A stretch of 64,000 nucleotides of DNA from Catonia carolina (lineage: Eukaryota; Arthropoda; Insecta; Hemiptera; Achilidae), in assembly GCA_035578175.1 (NCBI GenBank), contig JAQMRL010000003.1, forward strand, positions 98,005,969-98,069,968, in the 5' to 3' direction. A model generated the notes under the pieces. It saw nothing but the letters and a program-made list of their open reading frames with translations, had not been told where the DNA came from and made no database searches. The position numbers and the translations under genes are program-made. How positions within the stretch are numbered: position 1 is the stretch's first letter; each line of letters opens with the position of its first letter. Below are positions 47,409 through 59,377 of this stretch, piece by piece.

Positions 47409-48094
47409 AACCCCACAAAAAGTCTACTGGACTAATACAGTGGGAACGAGCAGACAAAAGAACTGGATCCCGTCGACCAATCTATTGATCATTGTATTCA
47501 CGGTTCAAAATTTCTCTGGAGATAACTGTTCGTAGTTCTTTTTACACAGTTTTATAAAAAATGAAATCTCGTGAAGACAAATTGTTTTCTCAATTTTTAT
47601 CCGATAATTCAGTGAGGAGGCTAAAGGGGAAATACAATAAAACATGTTCTGTAGAATAAATCTTCAATTACTCCGCATTGAAAAAAATAATAACAAAATT
47701 ATAAAAAATTAAAATTTAAACTACGTACGACAATTCTTTTATACCTTTCTATGAAAGCCAATCACGGAAACCACCTAGAGACTCACCACGGATTAGCTTA
47801 ATTCCTCAAGTTATTTTAATATTCACAATAAATTATTAGTCTTTAAACAATCTTTCAAGTATAATTAACTAAACAATACAATATAATATATTAATTATTC
47901 TTTAGGGCTTCAACGACGAACAAAAGTAAAGTACCATATTGACGAAGAATCGAGAACAACATGCAGTGAAATTACTTTGAGTGTGAGGTGTAAAATGTTA
48001 CATACCGTGACTTAAAATGACCCTAAATAACAAAATTTAAATAAATATATATATAAAAAATATTTGAATTTTTATAATAAGATTATGTGACGTA
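47409..48094. other. no feature seen
   Basis: AT-rich sequence between a SINE-like fragment and a LINE 3' end. Confidence 0.5.
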
Positions 48095-48106
48095 ATAGGC
48101 ATTTAT

Positions 48107-48641
48107 CTTCTTCTTCTTCTTCTTCTTCTTCTTCTTCTTCTACTACTTTACGGATTAGGCAAATTGCCTGTTCCCACATCACACCATCTTTTTCTTGGCC
48201 TTGCCAAACTTCTTACACCATCTGGTTTGTAATTTAGGGCTTGGAAAGGGGTCCTTTCAGGAGTCATTCTGTATACATGTTGCTGCCATCTTTGTCTATA
48301 TATCCACATTTTTTCCAAGACTGACTCCTTTCTTTCCAAGTTCTTGCAAATGTCACTATTTCTAATATGGTCTCTCCGACTGCAACCTCTCACCGCCCTC
48401 ATGTATCTCATCTCAGCTGCTGCAATTCGACTTAAGTCTCTCTTTCTTGGCACCCAGGTCTCACAACCATATAATAGGATCGGCACAGCCATGACATCAT
48501 ACATACTAAGCTGTGTGTCTTTCCTGGCCCGATGTTTAAATGTCCTGTTGATGTAGCCACAGACCAGTTGAAATCTACTTATTCTATTATTTATTTCGTC
48601 ATCATAGCTATATGTTATGTCCACCCCAAGGTACGAGATAT
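48107..48641 (-). mobile_element. LINE 3' fragment with (GAA)n tail
   Basis: Exact 12-bp target duplication ATAGGCATTTAT at 48095-48106 and 48642-48653. The plus strand shows a (TTC)n run at 48107-48140, i.e. a (GAA)n tail. Open minus frame 48148-48624: VPILLYGCETWVPRKRDLSR, MRYMRAVRGCSRRDHIRNSD, RPRKRWCDVGTGNLPNP. Typical endonuclease-RT C-terminus; recent. Confidence 0.85.
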
Positions 48642-49038
48642 ATAGGCATTTATATAATCATAATAACGTTTGCGTACGAAGAGCATGATAACAGGGTATT
48701 TTACCAATGGAATCAAGAAATAAGTAATAAGAAAAGTTTTTTCTGAAGAGTGATTGAAAGATGGAAACGGAAATTTAAGAGGACAATCTTTTATTTCCAA
48801 TTTAACTCTGCCTGAAGACTTTCACAAAGTTCAAGTAGTGAACCGCTTCAATGTGAGAAAACGTTACACAACTTCTTAGCGACAATAAATGTACAAAAGA
48901 TATTCACTGTACAAAATAAAATCAAAATCATACAATTTAAATTTAGTTGATAGTTTCAAACATCGAAATAAGATCTATAAATACCACAAAAATATTTTAA
49001 TACAGGCATAATATTTAAAAAAAAAATATATATATATA

Positions 49039-51712
49039 CAGTGAAACTTGGTTAATTCGAACCTGAAGGGGAATGGAAAAAAGTTCGAATTATCCAAAAT
49101 TCGAAATAACCAACATCATATGGAACAGTATTATAAAGTTAAAAAAATTACAAAATTCGAACTTTTGTTATACGTACTACACTATGTATACTAATAACAG
49201 AAATAAAGTAGAAGAACGTCAATATCAGAGATAACTCCGATTTATTTCATTTATAAACTATAGTAATGAACTATAATTACTATTAAAGTAAAGTAGGTAT
49301 CTAGTAGGCTACATGTTTTTGTATACATTATAGTACAGTATTAGACGTACAGTATCTACAGTATGTACTGTATTACTGAAATTCAATACTGCAAGTTATT
49401 GAATATACATATTAAACAAAATTTATAAAAAAAGAAATAGAGAGATTTGAATACATTACGCATAAATAATAATTCAGTCGTAAACAAATGGATAAAATAG
49501 AATCAGTAAAGTGATAGACTTTTTTAACTCACGTGGCTGATTGTAGCAAAGCTACTACTGTCGATGAGTAAAAAACTGTGTAATCTTTGTTTGTTTTTGA
49601 TTTCTTAGAGAACACTGAACAAAATCTTCAAATTCACTCACAGCACAAAAAATTTCATAATTAACGTTAGACTGAGCTTCGACAAATCTTTTTAAGCCCG
49701 CGATCATCAAAACTGCTTCATAAGTGGATGGAATCGGTTTCTTGGGTTGGAGGTCTTGATTTTCTTCTTCATCAGACGATTCCTGGGTATTTTGTATCAC
49801 TTCTTCGAGAATTTCCCCATCTGTCAGAGTTCCACAGATGGCGACGTCAGCATCAACATTCAAATACGCTTCGTAGCTTTCATCAACATTTAAATCCTCC
49901 CAGCCATCTGGAGGTGTAATATTTTCGTCGCATATTCTGTAGCAGTTTGGATTGTCGTTTTCTTTAGTAGTGTTACAGACAATATCTCCTTTAGAAGAAT
50001 TAGCGTCATCATTTTCTACCTTGAAACCAGCAGCCCTGAAACAGTGTGATATCGTAGAAGCTGTAACTTTGTTCCATGCGTTATGTATCATTTCAGCTGA
50101 CACATTAATTGGGTTTTTATCCGTTGCTCCTAAGATTTTTATAACAACCTGTCGACGGTAAAAATGTTTCAGATTTTTAATAACCCCTTGGTCCATAGGT
50201 TGAACAACTGAGGTCATGTTGGGTGGAAAGTATTCAACTTTAATCCACTTCAGCGATGGAAGGTTGTTGTGAGCCGTGCAGTTGTCGATAAACAATAAAA
50301 TTTTTCTCTTTTCCCGACCGAATTTTTTGTCCAGATTCAGAAGCCATTTCTCGGAACAATGCAGCTGTCATCCAAGCTTTTCTGTTGGCCTCGTAAATCA
50401 CCGGTAAACTTTTAACAGATTTAAAGCATCTCGGCTTTGCAGATTTGCCAATCATTAAAAGCTGTAATTTTTCTGACCCATCCATATTTGAGCCTACCAA
50501 AATTGTTATCCTTTCTTTACTATTCTTCCCCCCACTGCACTTGTCGTTTCTAAACGAAAATGTTTTGTTGGGTAAACACTTAAAGAATAGCTCGGTTTCG
50601 TCTACATTAAAAATATTTTTCGGTTGATAATTTTCAATAATTTTTTTCAAATCAACTTGCCACTTATCTACTAAACGGCTGCTCACTGATTCGCTCTCAC
50701 CACATACATTTCGAAAAGAAATCGTATTTCTGTCTTTAAACCCCAAAAACCAACCGGTACTTGCTTTAAAATCCCGAATGTCTAATTTTTCTGCAAATTC
50801 TTCTGCTTTTGCACGAATTATTGTTCCACTTAAAGGAATCACTTGGTCGCGAGCTTGCTTGAACCACTTCAAAACACAATCGTCCACTGCAGGATATTCG
50901 GCTGTTCTTACCCGCTTTCGACATTTTCGGTTTTTTTGATTCCAGTTTTCCATGATTGTGTTTTTATTTTTTAAGAAAGATGATAAAGTGTTCGGTAAAA
51001 TTCCGTATTCTTTAGCTATGTCACACTTTCTTTTTGTACCGCGTTCCACATCTTGAATCACTTTAACTTTTTCGTCCAAAGTTAAACTCTTATACGGACC
51101 ACGCTCAGCCATTTTTAAATGAACTTAACCGCACTGCACGTAAACTCTTAACTGAAACGAAAACAATTCAGTAGTACTGAAATGTACTGTACCTAATTAA
51201 AAAAAGTACTGTAGTACTACTGTATGTAAATTGTACAACACAAATTCTACACACCGTATGCACTCTTGTATACTCTACAGTAGGCCTACTGTGCTGTGAC
51301 TGAAAACGGTTCAAGAATGTGGGTGTAAATTTGACTAGGGAAATCCCAAACCGATCATACAGTGCAGGTCTGTGTGAAAGTGAAATTCACTTTACAATGT
51401 TCAAAGCCTATACGGCATACTGGCTGGAATTCCGTAGATTAGGCTTATTACGCACTAATAACTGACACTCTATTGTGTCTATTTTCAAACCCAAACGCAA
51501 CAGGTAGAATTAATTTTATTACATAACCTGTTTACGAAAAACCTAGCTAAACAAACATTTTTATTCTTTCTTTGAAAAACTTCGAATTAACCAAATAACA
51601 TATTTTTAACTTCGAATTAGGCATACCATTTTTGTTCAGATTTTAATATGCTTTTCAAGGGGAATACCAGTTTATTCGAATTATCCGAGTTCGAAATAAC
51701 CAAGTTATACTG
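49039..51712 (-). mobile_element. Tigger/pogo DNA transposon
   Basis: Terminal inverted repeats: left CAGTGAAACTTGGTTAATTC, right (inverted) CAGTATAACTTGGTTATTTC, with further shared TTCGAAT and ATTCCCCTT blocks inward. TA at 49037-49038 and 51713-51714 is the target duplication of this group. 2674 bp, about the usual autonomous length, with a single transposase gene on the minus strand. Confidence 0.9.
49555..51112 (-). pseudogene. Tigger transposase (DDE, CENP-B-like DNA binding), one frameshift
   Basis: Start ATG 51112-51110; frame 1 runs to about 50350 and frame 2 to 49555, together about 520 residues, the normal family length. The N-terminus has the psq/CENP-B helix-turn-helix (LTLDEKVKVIQDVERGTKRK, IAKEYGILPNTLSSFLKNK) and the CENP-B second helix block (CVLKWFKQARDQVIPLSG). 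Catalytic acidic residues: NVDET (about 50605), IDNCTAHN (about 50285), and QPMDQGVIKNLKHFYRR (about 50200). The C-terminus is acidic and ends ITQFFTHRQ. The only defect seen is one extra base near 50345-50349 that throws the frame; everything else is open. Confidence 0.88.
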
Positions 51713-51779
51713 TATATATATATATATACACACGAGGTGTGATGAAAAAGTAAGGTGACTTTTCATTTTTATAAAAAAA

Positions 51780-52456
51780 ATATTCATTTATTCATATCCA
51801 AAATTATGTTATCCCCTTCAAAATAATCCCTCTCTGATACATTGCACTTGTGCCAGCGCTTTTCCAGTCGCCAAAACATTTCTGAAATGCACTTTTGGGT
51901 ATTGCCTTGAGCTCCTCCAGCGATGCAGCCTTAATCTCCAAAGAAGAGCCTGGGCTCTTCCACTGGGATGATGGGGCTTTGGTTTAGACACCATAGACCC
52001 ATGTTTCGTCACCAGTTATAACCCTTTTGAGCAGATCAGGATCATCATTGACGGCGTTCAACATGCTTTGGGCGATGTTCATGCGACGCTGCTTCTGATC
52101 AAAATTAAGCAGTTTTGGAACGAATTTCGCTGACACCCGTGTCATACCCAAAACATCCATTAAAATTGATTGGCATGAGCCAAACGATATGTTAAGATCA
52201 TCAGCTATTTCTCTAATCATGATTCAATGATTTTTCAACACAATTTCTTTCACTTCCTGAACATTTTCGTCGGTTTTTGACGTGCTGGGGCGTCCAGAGC
52301 GAGGTTCATCGTTAACATTTCTCGGCCCTCTTGGAATAATGTACCTATACCATTTATAAACTTTTTTTTTTGCTCAAAGTTGACTCACCGTACGCCACTG
52401 TCAACATTTCAAGAGTTTTTGAACACTTAATACCATTTTTTACACTCTGCTCCATT
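51780..52456 (-). pseudogene. mariner transposase, internally deleted
   Basis: From the ATG at 52456 it reads MEQSVKNGIKCSKTLEMLTV, PRSGRPSTSKTDENVQEVKE and, after an in-frame stop (52224-52226, likely a C-to-T change of CGA), MIREIADDLNISFGSCQSIL. It then reads RRMNIAQSMLNAVNDDPD and the first catalytic block GDETWVYG. The next part jumps to the C-terminus (SLEELKAIPKSAFQKCFGDW, shifted frames), so the second and third catalytic Asp are lost. There is also a frameshift in an A-run near 52362. Confidence 0.8.
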
Positions 52457-52537
52457 ATTTTCAACAGCAAAAAAATCGCCAAGCACACAAGCACGAGTCT
52501 AACCCTTATGCCTCTCACATAAAAACAACACGTGCTA

Positions 52538-54762
52538 GTTTTTTTTTTTTTAGTAGGTTATTTGGTCACCAGAGACGATACAGTCTCTATCAAAACCATT
52601 AAGCGAACAGAAGCCGCGCCGATCCTCCCACAGGAGAGGGCGCTATTAAATCACAACTTTGTTTTCTTTTGCAAATTTAAAAATGTCCCTGTAAGCAAGC
52701 TCGTTATCTTTACGTATTATATCTTGTACATCATATACAATATCAGGATCAGTTCTCCACAAGTCGAGTCTCAGTTTCTCCGAAGCTTCAAACAATAATG
52801 GGCAATGAAATATCATATGGTTCAAGTCTTGTCTGACCACGCCGCAGTCGCACGCGGCAGAACCAATCACATTTTTATCCGCCAGATGTGCTCTACAGCA
52901 AGTGTGACCAGATTTTATTCTGTTGATCAAAGTAATAAACTCTCTAGGACCCCTGGAATTTGCAAACCAAGGTTTGCTCAAACCAATTTTGGAGTTTTCA
53001 AAGTAAAATTTTCCCTTAAAATTGCTTTGTGACTTCAGGAAATTACGAGAATCAGATCGTAGAACACATTCGAAAAAGGGGAAAAGATTGTCAAACCTCA
53101 CCTTAGGGATGTCTATAACATTTTTATCAAGCGCTGCTTTCGCTAGTTCGTCGGCTCTTTCGTTACCCGCAATTCCCAAGTGACTTGGGATCCAAACGAA
53201 GGAAGCGTCAAGTCCAATTCTAATTAAATTTACATAAATTTCTTTAATATCCATAATAATATCATCCAATTTATTTTTACCGTAAGAACCACAAAGTGCT
53301 GACAAAACGCTACGAGAGTCGGTGAAAATGACGGCTTTTTTAATTTTTCTTCTAAAGATTATTTTTAACGCTTCGAAAATTGCTAAGGCTTCCGCGTGAA
53401 ATATCGTAAAATTGTGGTTTACTCTTTTTTGTATTCTTATTTTTAGATCTTCAGACCACACGGCGAAACCTGTCCTGTTTACAACAACATTTTTTTACCC
53501 GTCTGTATACAGCTTCACTTTATCGGTGTGGTGATTTTTTAAGTACTTAATAAACAAACTATTTACTTGCATTAATTCCTGAAACTTTACGCCATCGACC
53601 AAATTAATTTTAGAATCTAAATCTAGGAAACGCGCTGCCGGATTGAATTTTGAAATTCCCGCCCATTTCCAGGTACGGACGTCAGGTAATAATCCGGTTA
53701 GTTCATCATACCGGGAGATCAGGTTGAATTTACTTTTTAGTCTAGTGCGGTTCGATTGAGCGAGCTCAGTTCTCAAAGTGTCACGCAGGGAGTGACTTTC
53801 GGAAGACATTACTTTAATCATAAACTTTTTACCCAAATACTTTCTTCTCAGACTCAACGTGGATTCGCAAGCCAAGTCAAGTATGACATTTGTAGGGGTT
53901 GTTTTCATGAGACCTAAAGCTATTCTAATGGCTGCAAATTGAATTGTATCTAGGCTCTTTTTAGAGCTTTCACAACACGAATCCGAGAAAATGCTACCCC
54001 AGTCCAAATGCGACCTGATTAAACCTTTGTATGCCATCAAGACTGTGTTAGGGTGGGCCCCCCCATCGAATACCAGAGATGGCTTTAAGGACATTTAATA
54101 ATTTACCAGACTTTTGTTTGATATAACTTATATGTAATTTCCAATCCAATTTGTGATCTAAATGAATTCCAAGGTTCTTAAAACTATCCACTACTTTCAA
54201 TCTTTCGTTATAAACTTTAATAACACTATTATGTTTAGTTAAATCGATTTTAGCATCATTATTATAAAAATAACAAACCTCCGTTTTTTTTTGGTAGATA
54301 TTCTCAAGCTCAGGCTATCAAAAAAATCCGCAATGGCTTTCATATTGCTATTTAGTTTGACATTTACTTCCTCCAACGTAGCCGCGGAGTAACGAAACGC
54401 AACATCGTCTACGTACATCACGATAACAACATCGTCGTCAACAACACGGCTTATACCTGATGTATAGAAATTAAAACCCAGAGGACTGATGACCGAACCT
54501 TGAGGTAAGCCTCGACCCGTGGTTCTCTTACCGAGATTTTCGCCACCATACCAACCCGTGATATTTCTCTTATAAATTAGTTTGTACAGAAAGAGGACTT
54601 CACTGTAAGGTAACCCCCGCCTTAATAATAATGCACATAATGTGTACGGGTCGACGTTGTCGTATGCCCCTTCAATATCAAGGAATACCACCCCTGTTAC
54701 AAGTCTTTTATCAAGAGCGGCGGCGATCCCACCCACGAGACAACCAACCGCGTCGTTGCACG
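52538..54762 (-). mobile_element. I-like LINE with RNase H, 5'-truncated, inside the mariner
   Basis: Exact 10-bp target duplication ACACGTGCTA at 52528-52537 and 54763-54772; the poly(A) shows as a T-run at 52539-52551. Minus-strand frames in order: RT (54766-54239: VVFLDIEGAYDNV, GLPQGSVISPLGF, MYVDDVAF); thumb and linker (54094-53495: AHPNTVLMAYKGLIRSHLDW); RNase H (YTDG, FHAEALAIFEA, VIFTDSRSV, SHLGIAGNERADELA); and a Cys/His tail (CDCGVVRQDLNHMIFHC). RNase H after RT is known from the I/LOA groups. Broken by a stop after YTDG and by frameshifts at a T-run (about 54285) and a C-run (about 54060). Confidence 0.85.
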
Positions 54763-54896
54763 ACACGTGCTATATAGTCAAAACTTTGAACATATGATCG
54801 TGACGAGTGTACCAACACAACAAAAAAGTTTTTTGAAATTAGTGTACAGAGCGCGCGAAATTCAAAAAGTCACCTTACTTTTTGATCACACCTCGT

Positions 54897-55845
54897 ATAA
54901 GTTATATACCTTCAAGCACGTTTTGATGAAAATGATTAAGTCTAGCCAAACATTCCAACCTGTAATCAGTAACAGCACAATGCTATACAAAAGTTCCATA
55001 CATATATCTTTACATTAAGCATTTCACCATATTTTAGTCATCAGTTAATTGTATCAAATTTATACTCGCTTCTTTTCTTTACAAACTGCCATATGTGTTT
55101 ATTTCCAACAAATTGCTCACCTAAATCAGGGGCATCTTCCTAAATATTATTCGGGAAGGGAAGATTTTGCTTGTTAAACAATGTGTGAGTAATTTAATGC
55201 GGTTGAACTTTTATTTGAATACTAAACTCAAAAAAATTTCATTTCCGAAGTTAGAGATTATTTTCCGCCTATTGTTATTCTTCAGTACAAATAATATGTT
55301 AGTATTTGCTTGGCCGATTAAATTTTTTAGGATTAATAGAATCTGAAATACAATTGTTTCCGAAGCTCCAAAGTTGTAAAAAAACCTCAACATCAATAAT
55401 GGCCTACAACATAAACAAAAATGGGTCGCCATAGATTTTTGTAGACGGACATAAGTCACATTGTTTTATTCAGTCGAACAAAAATGTCCCGTCACAGCCC
55501 AAGTATATGTTTAACTAAATACGACAATATTATAGTCAATACATGCAGAATCATGTACCACGTTAAAAGAATCCTCAATTTTAAACTGATCCAGGAAACC
55601 AGGTTTCTTATTTCTGGACCACATTACATGGCGTGACTTAGTACAACTGAAATGAGTGCGTTTTGTTAACACTGACCGAATAATTTTCACAACTGAACAC
55701 AAAACCGTCTTTAATATTAAATCTGCAGTGCCCAGTACACTTCATTAGAACAACCAAACACAATCTCAATCAAACGTTTCATTAACCGTCTTTATAAATA
55801 AGTTTCTCCTCCCAACATAACCTCTAAAGATTTTACACTTCATCT
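54897..55845. other. no feature seen
   Basis: AT-rich; short frames only, none with recognisable motifs. Confidence 0.5.
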
Positions 55846-55857
55846 AATGAATAAACA

Positions 55858-56180
55858 ATCCACCGGGTTGGTCTTGAGGTAGAGTCGTCGCCAAAATCAT
55901 CTGTTTAACAGCTGATTTTCGGAGACGAAGGTTCCTGGTTCAAATCCTAGTAAAGGTAGTTACTTTTATACGGATTTGAATACTAGACAGTGGTTACCGG
56001 TGTACTTTGATGGTTGGGGTTTAATTAACCATACTCTCTCAGGAATGGTCGGCCTGGGTCTGTATTAGACTACATCTCATTTACACGTCATACACATCAT
56101 CCTCATCTCATTGGGTCGTGGGGTTGCTTATTGTTCTAAATTGAACAGATTGCAACGTACACAGTTAGGAATGAAAAATA
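55858..56180 (+). mobile_element. tRNA-headed SINE (family 1), intact copy
   Basis: Exact 12-bp target duplication AATGAATAAACA (55846-55857 and 56181-56192). Starts CCACCGGGTTGGTCTTGAGG (A box), with B box GGTTCAAATCC, a body of about 230 bases and an A-rich tail. It is the best reference copy for the family in this window. Confidence 0.85.
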
Positions 56181-56422
56181 AATGAATAAACATAAAAGAA
56201 ATTTAGCAATCAGTTAAATTTGTTGATATTAGATTCCTTGAATTGAACCCACTATTCAATTTTGTAATATAACCTATTACTATTTCATGTAATATGAATA
56301 GTTTTCTTATTTGTTAGCAAACACGATCATTCTCCCATTCCTCCTTCAATACAAGGCATCAATTTTGTACATGGAAAACTGCCGCGAGACAGCACACCTG
56401 TATGTGTTTATACAATTTTAAA

Positions 56423-57426
56423 AATCTGGTGTGAAACACTCACACACAACTTTATCTTGCCAATGTAAATAATTAACAATAAACCTAACATTAGTAATAA
56501 AACATTAGAAATAAACAAAAAACTAACCTTAATAAACATAACCTAATTTTAATCATGAGTCGAGACACAAAATAAAAATCAATGTCAGTTTGGCTTAAAA
56601 ATACAGAAAATCACTCTTTCACGCTAAACTAGGCTCCTTAAAGAAAAATTCTCGAAATAAAAGTTAGATTCCTTGAATTGAGATCTTTTAATTTAAATAG
56701 ATCTTTTAATTTCCTATAAATTTGATTCTATACACTTTTGGCGTAAAATGCATAGGCCGAAATCTTAAAAAAATCTATTTTCCACACGTTTTCATGAAAA
56801 AAAAAACAGAAAATTGCTAATTACCGCTAAACTAAGCGTTATACAAAAAAATGTTTGAAATACAAGTTGTAGGGTTTTAAATTCTCTACAACTTTAATTA
56901 TATACATTTTTGCACTAAAATGCATAATATTAAAGCCGCAATCTTAAAAAAACTATTTTATCGTGAAAACATCCTCAACAAGAATTTCAGCATACATGGC
57001 GCCTATCCTATCTTGTAGACCATAAAAAATTAGTAAACCAGGCGATTTTAAAACACATCGTAGGACCAGTTTTTGAGAAAATCGCAAAAAAAGAAAAATT
57101 ACACGAATAAATTATTACTTCTGGTTGACCGATTTTGATGAAAATGTTTGTGTCGGGTCCGGTAGTGGTATGTAACTTATGTTTCAAGTTTCAAGTTCGT
57201 ACGATGTTCTGTTCTTGAGATATTCTGTACACACACACACACGCGCGCGCGCGCGCGCGCACACACACACACACACACACAGAGAGACCAATCGCTAAAA
57301 ACATGTTTTTTGGGTTCAGCGGGTCTGAAAACGTGTAGATCCAGTGAAAACTTGATTTTAAAAAATCTACATGAAAACAATACTTTCCTTCCTATAGGCC
57401 TATATTCATATAGGCAAGGGAAAGTA
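56423..57426 (-). mobile_element. helentron-like repeat
   Basis: Full-length copy: hairpin end ATCTGGTGTGAAACACTCAC; subterminal ACTTTATCTTGCC; (CA)n/(CG)n tract at 57226-57287; terminal GGCAAGGGAAAGT. About 1.0 kb. Confidence 0.7.
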
Positions 57427-57754
57427 AAAAAGTGTTATTTGTTTCGGTTAAATATTATAATAAAATTTACAAAGGAATTAAATTGAATAACAAACATTTA
57501 CAATCAAAGGACATCAGTAATAACTTCACCTACTGGTTACATCCTCAAAAACCATGTATTATTCCGTTTTTATTAGTCTGATATGAAGCATTGAACTTAT
57601 CAGTGCATTGGAAACACTGAATAACATTCATTACCGTTCTCTATCCTTCTTCTTTTTAGTTTCATTGGATCATGTCTAACAACTCTTCATCACATATCTC
57701 CATCAGTGAACCATCTCTCCTCCATAGCTCTCTTGGATCACATTTTTTTCACAA

Positions 57755-57885
57755 TTCTTCCTTAACCATACTCTCTCAGGAATGGTCGGCCTGAGTCTGT
57801 ACGAGACCACACCTCACCCTCATCTCATTGGGTCATTGGGTTGCTCATTGTTCTTAAACTAAACAGATTGCAACGTATTCAAATA
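57755..57885 (+). repeat. SINE family 1, 3' fragment
   Basis: TTAACCATACTCTCTCAGGA through CAGATTGCAACGTA; the tRNA head is missing. Confidence 0.65.
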
Positions 57886-58010
57886 GGGTTAAAAATTTAG
57901 GAGTTAAATTGATCAGAAACATTACAAAGTATTGAAGTATAGGAGTTAGAATTAGGGTTAGATTGAAAGGAGACAATGTAATTCTGCAAAAAAACCTTTT
58001 GTTACTTAAA

Positions 58011-58785
58011 AAATCTGGTGTGAAACACTAGCACAACTTTCTCTTGCCAATGCAAATAATTAACAATAAACCTAACATTAGTAATAAAACATTACAAATA
58101 AACAAAAAACTAACCTCAAAAAACATAATCTAATTTTAATCATGAGTGAAAGACGCAAAATGAAAATCGACCTCAGTTTGGCTTAGAAATACGGAAAATC
58201 ACTCTTTCATGCTAAACTAGGCTCCATAGAGAAAAATGTTTTAAATAAAAGTTAGAGATCTTTTAATTTTCTATAAATTGGTTATATACACTTTTGTCGT
58301 AAAATGCGTACTAAGGCCGAAATGTTAAAAAATTAATTTTTCACATGTTTTCGTGAGAAAAAAACCGAAAATCGCTAATTACCGCTAAACTATATGTTAT
58401 ACAAAAAAATGTTTGAAATAAAAGTTGTATGATTTTAAATTTTCTACAACTTTTATTATAAACATTTTTATGCTAAAATGCATATTAAAGCCGCAATCTT
58501 AAAACAATAATTTTTTTCATGAAAACAGCCTTACCAAGAATTTCAGCAAACATGGCGCCTACCCTATCTTGTAGAGCATAAAAAATTTGGTAAATCAGGC
58601 GATTTTAAAAAAAATCGTAGGACCAGTTTTTAAGAAAATCGCATAAAAGTGAAAAATTACAAGAATAAACTATTTTTTTTGGTTAACCGATTTTGATGAA
58701 AATGTTCGTGTCGGGTCCGGTAGTGGTGTGTAACTTAAGTTTCAAGTTTCAAGTTCATACGATGTTCCGTTCTTAAGATATTCTG

Positions 58786-58831
<46 letters not shown>

Positions 58832-59003
58832 ACGCACGTGCGCGCGCGCGCGCACACAAACACACAGACCAATCGCTAAAAACATGTTTTTCGGGTTCAG
58901 GGGGTCCGAAAACGTGTAGATTCGGTGAAAACTCGATTTCTTAAAATCGACATGAAAACAATACACTTTCCTTCCTATATATTCATATAGGCAAGAGAAA
59001 GTA
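58011..59003 (-). mobile_element. helentron-like repeat
   Basis: Full-length copy 585 bases after the previous one and in the same orientation. (CA)n/(CG)n tract of about 75 bases at 58790-58866. The hairpin stem has one change (CACTAGCAC). Confidence 0.7.
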
Positions 59004-59377
59004 ATAATACACACAGGTCTTTATCACAGGAATAAGTGATTTCAATCTTTATTCCCACAGCACAAAATTAAAATCGTTTACCTAATATACAATAAATAAT
59101 TAATTAAGTATTTATTATTAATTTATAATAATACATTAATATTTTTAAAAGTACTCGCTTCAAAAATTGAATTACATGTACACAAATGAAAGAGAAATAA
59201 ATATTTAATAAAGTTACCATCTGACCACCTCAGGATGCAGTTGTAAAGAGCTCAGGACTGCAGAGCTGAAAATTCTGCATTTGATTCCTCATTAGAGTCT
59301 GCAAGTTATTCATCGTTTGAAAAAAATAAACCATTTTGAAGGGGTAGTTATGACAATCAAATAACTTGTTCTAATTA

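Larger units (their letters stand above)
51732..54896 (-). mobile_element. mariner element, split by a LINE
   Basis: Left end ACGAGGTGTGATGAAAAAGT; the right end inverted is ACGAGGTGTGATCAAAAAGT, followed in both by AAGGTGACTTTT. It sits in a TA tract just after the Tigger element. Without the LINE (52538-54762) it is about 0.9 kb, shorter than an intact mariner because the transposase is internally deleted. Confidence 0.8.

Noticed and set aside
58787..59014. 75-codon minus frame rich in Cys/Val
   Set aside because: It is a translation of the (CA)n/(CG)n tract of the helentron-like repeat.
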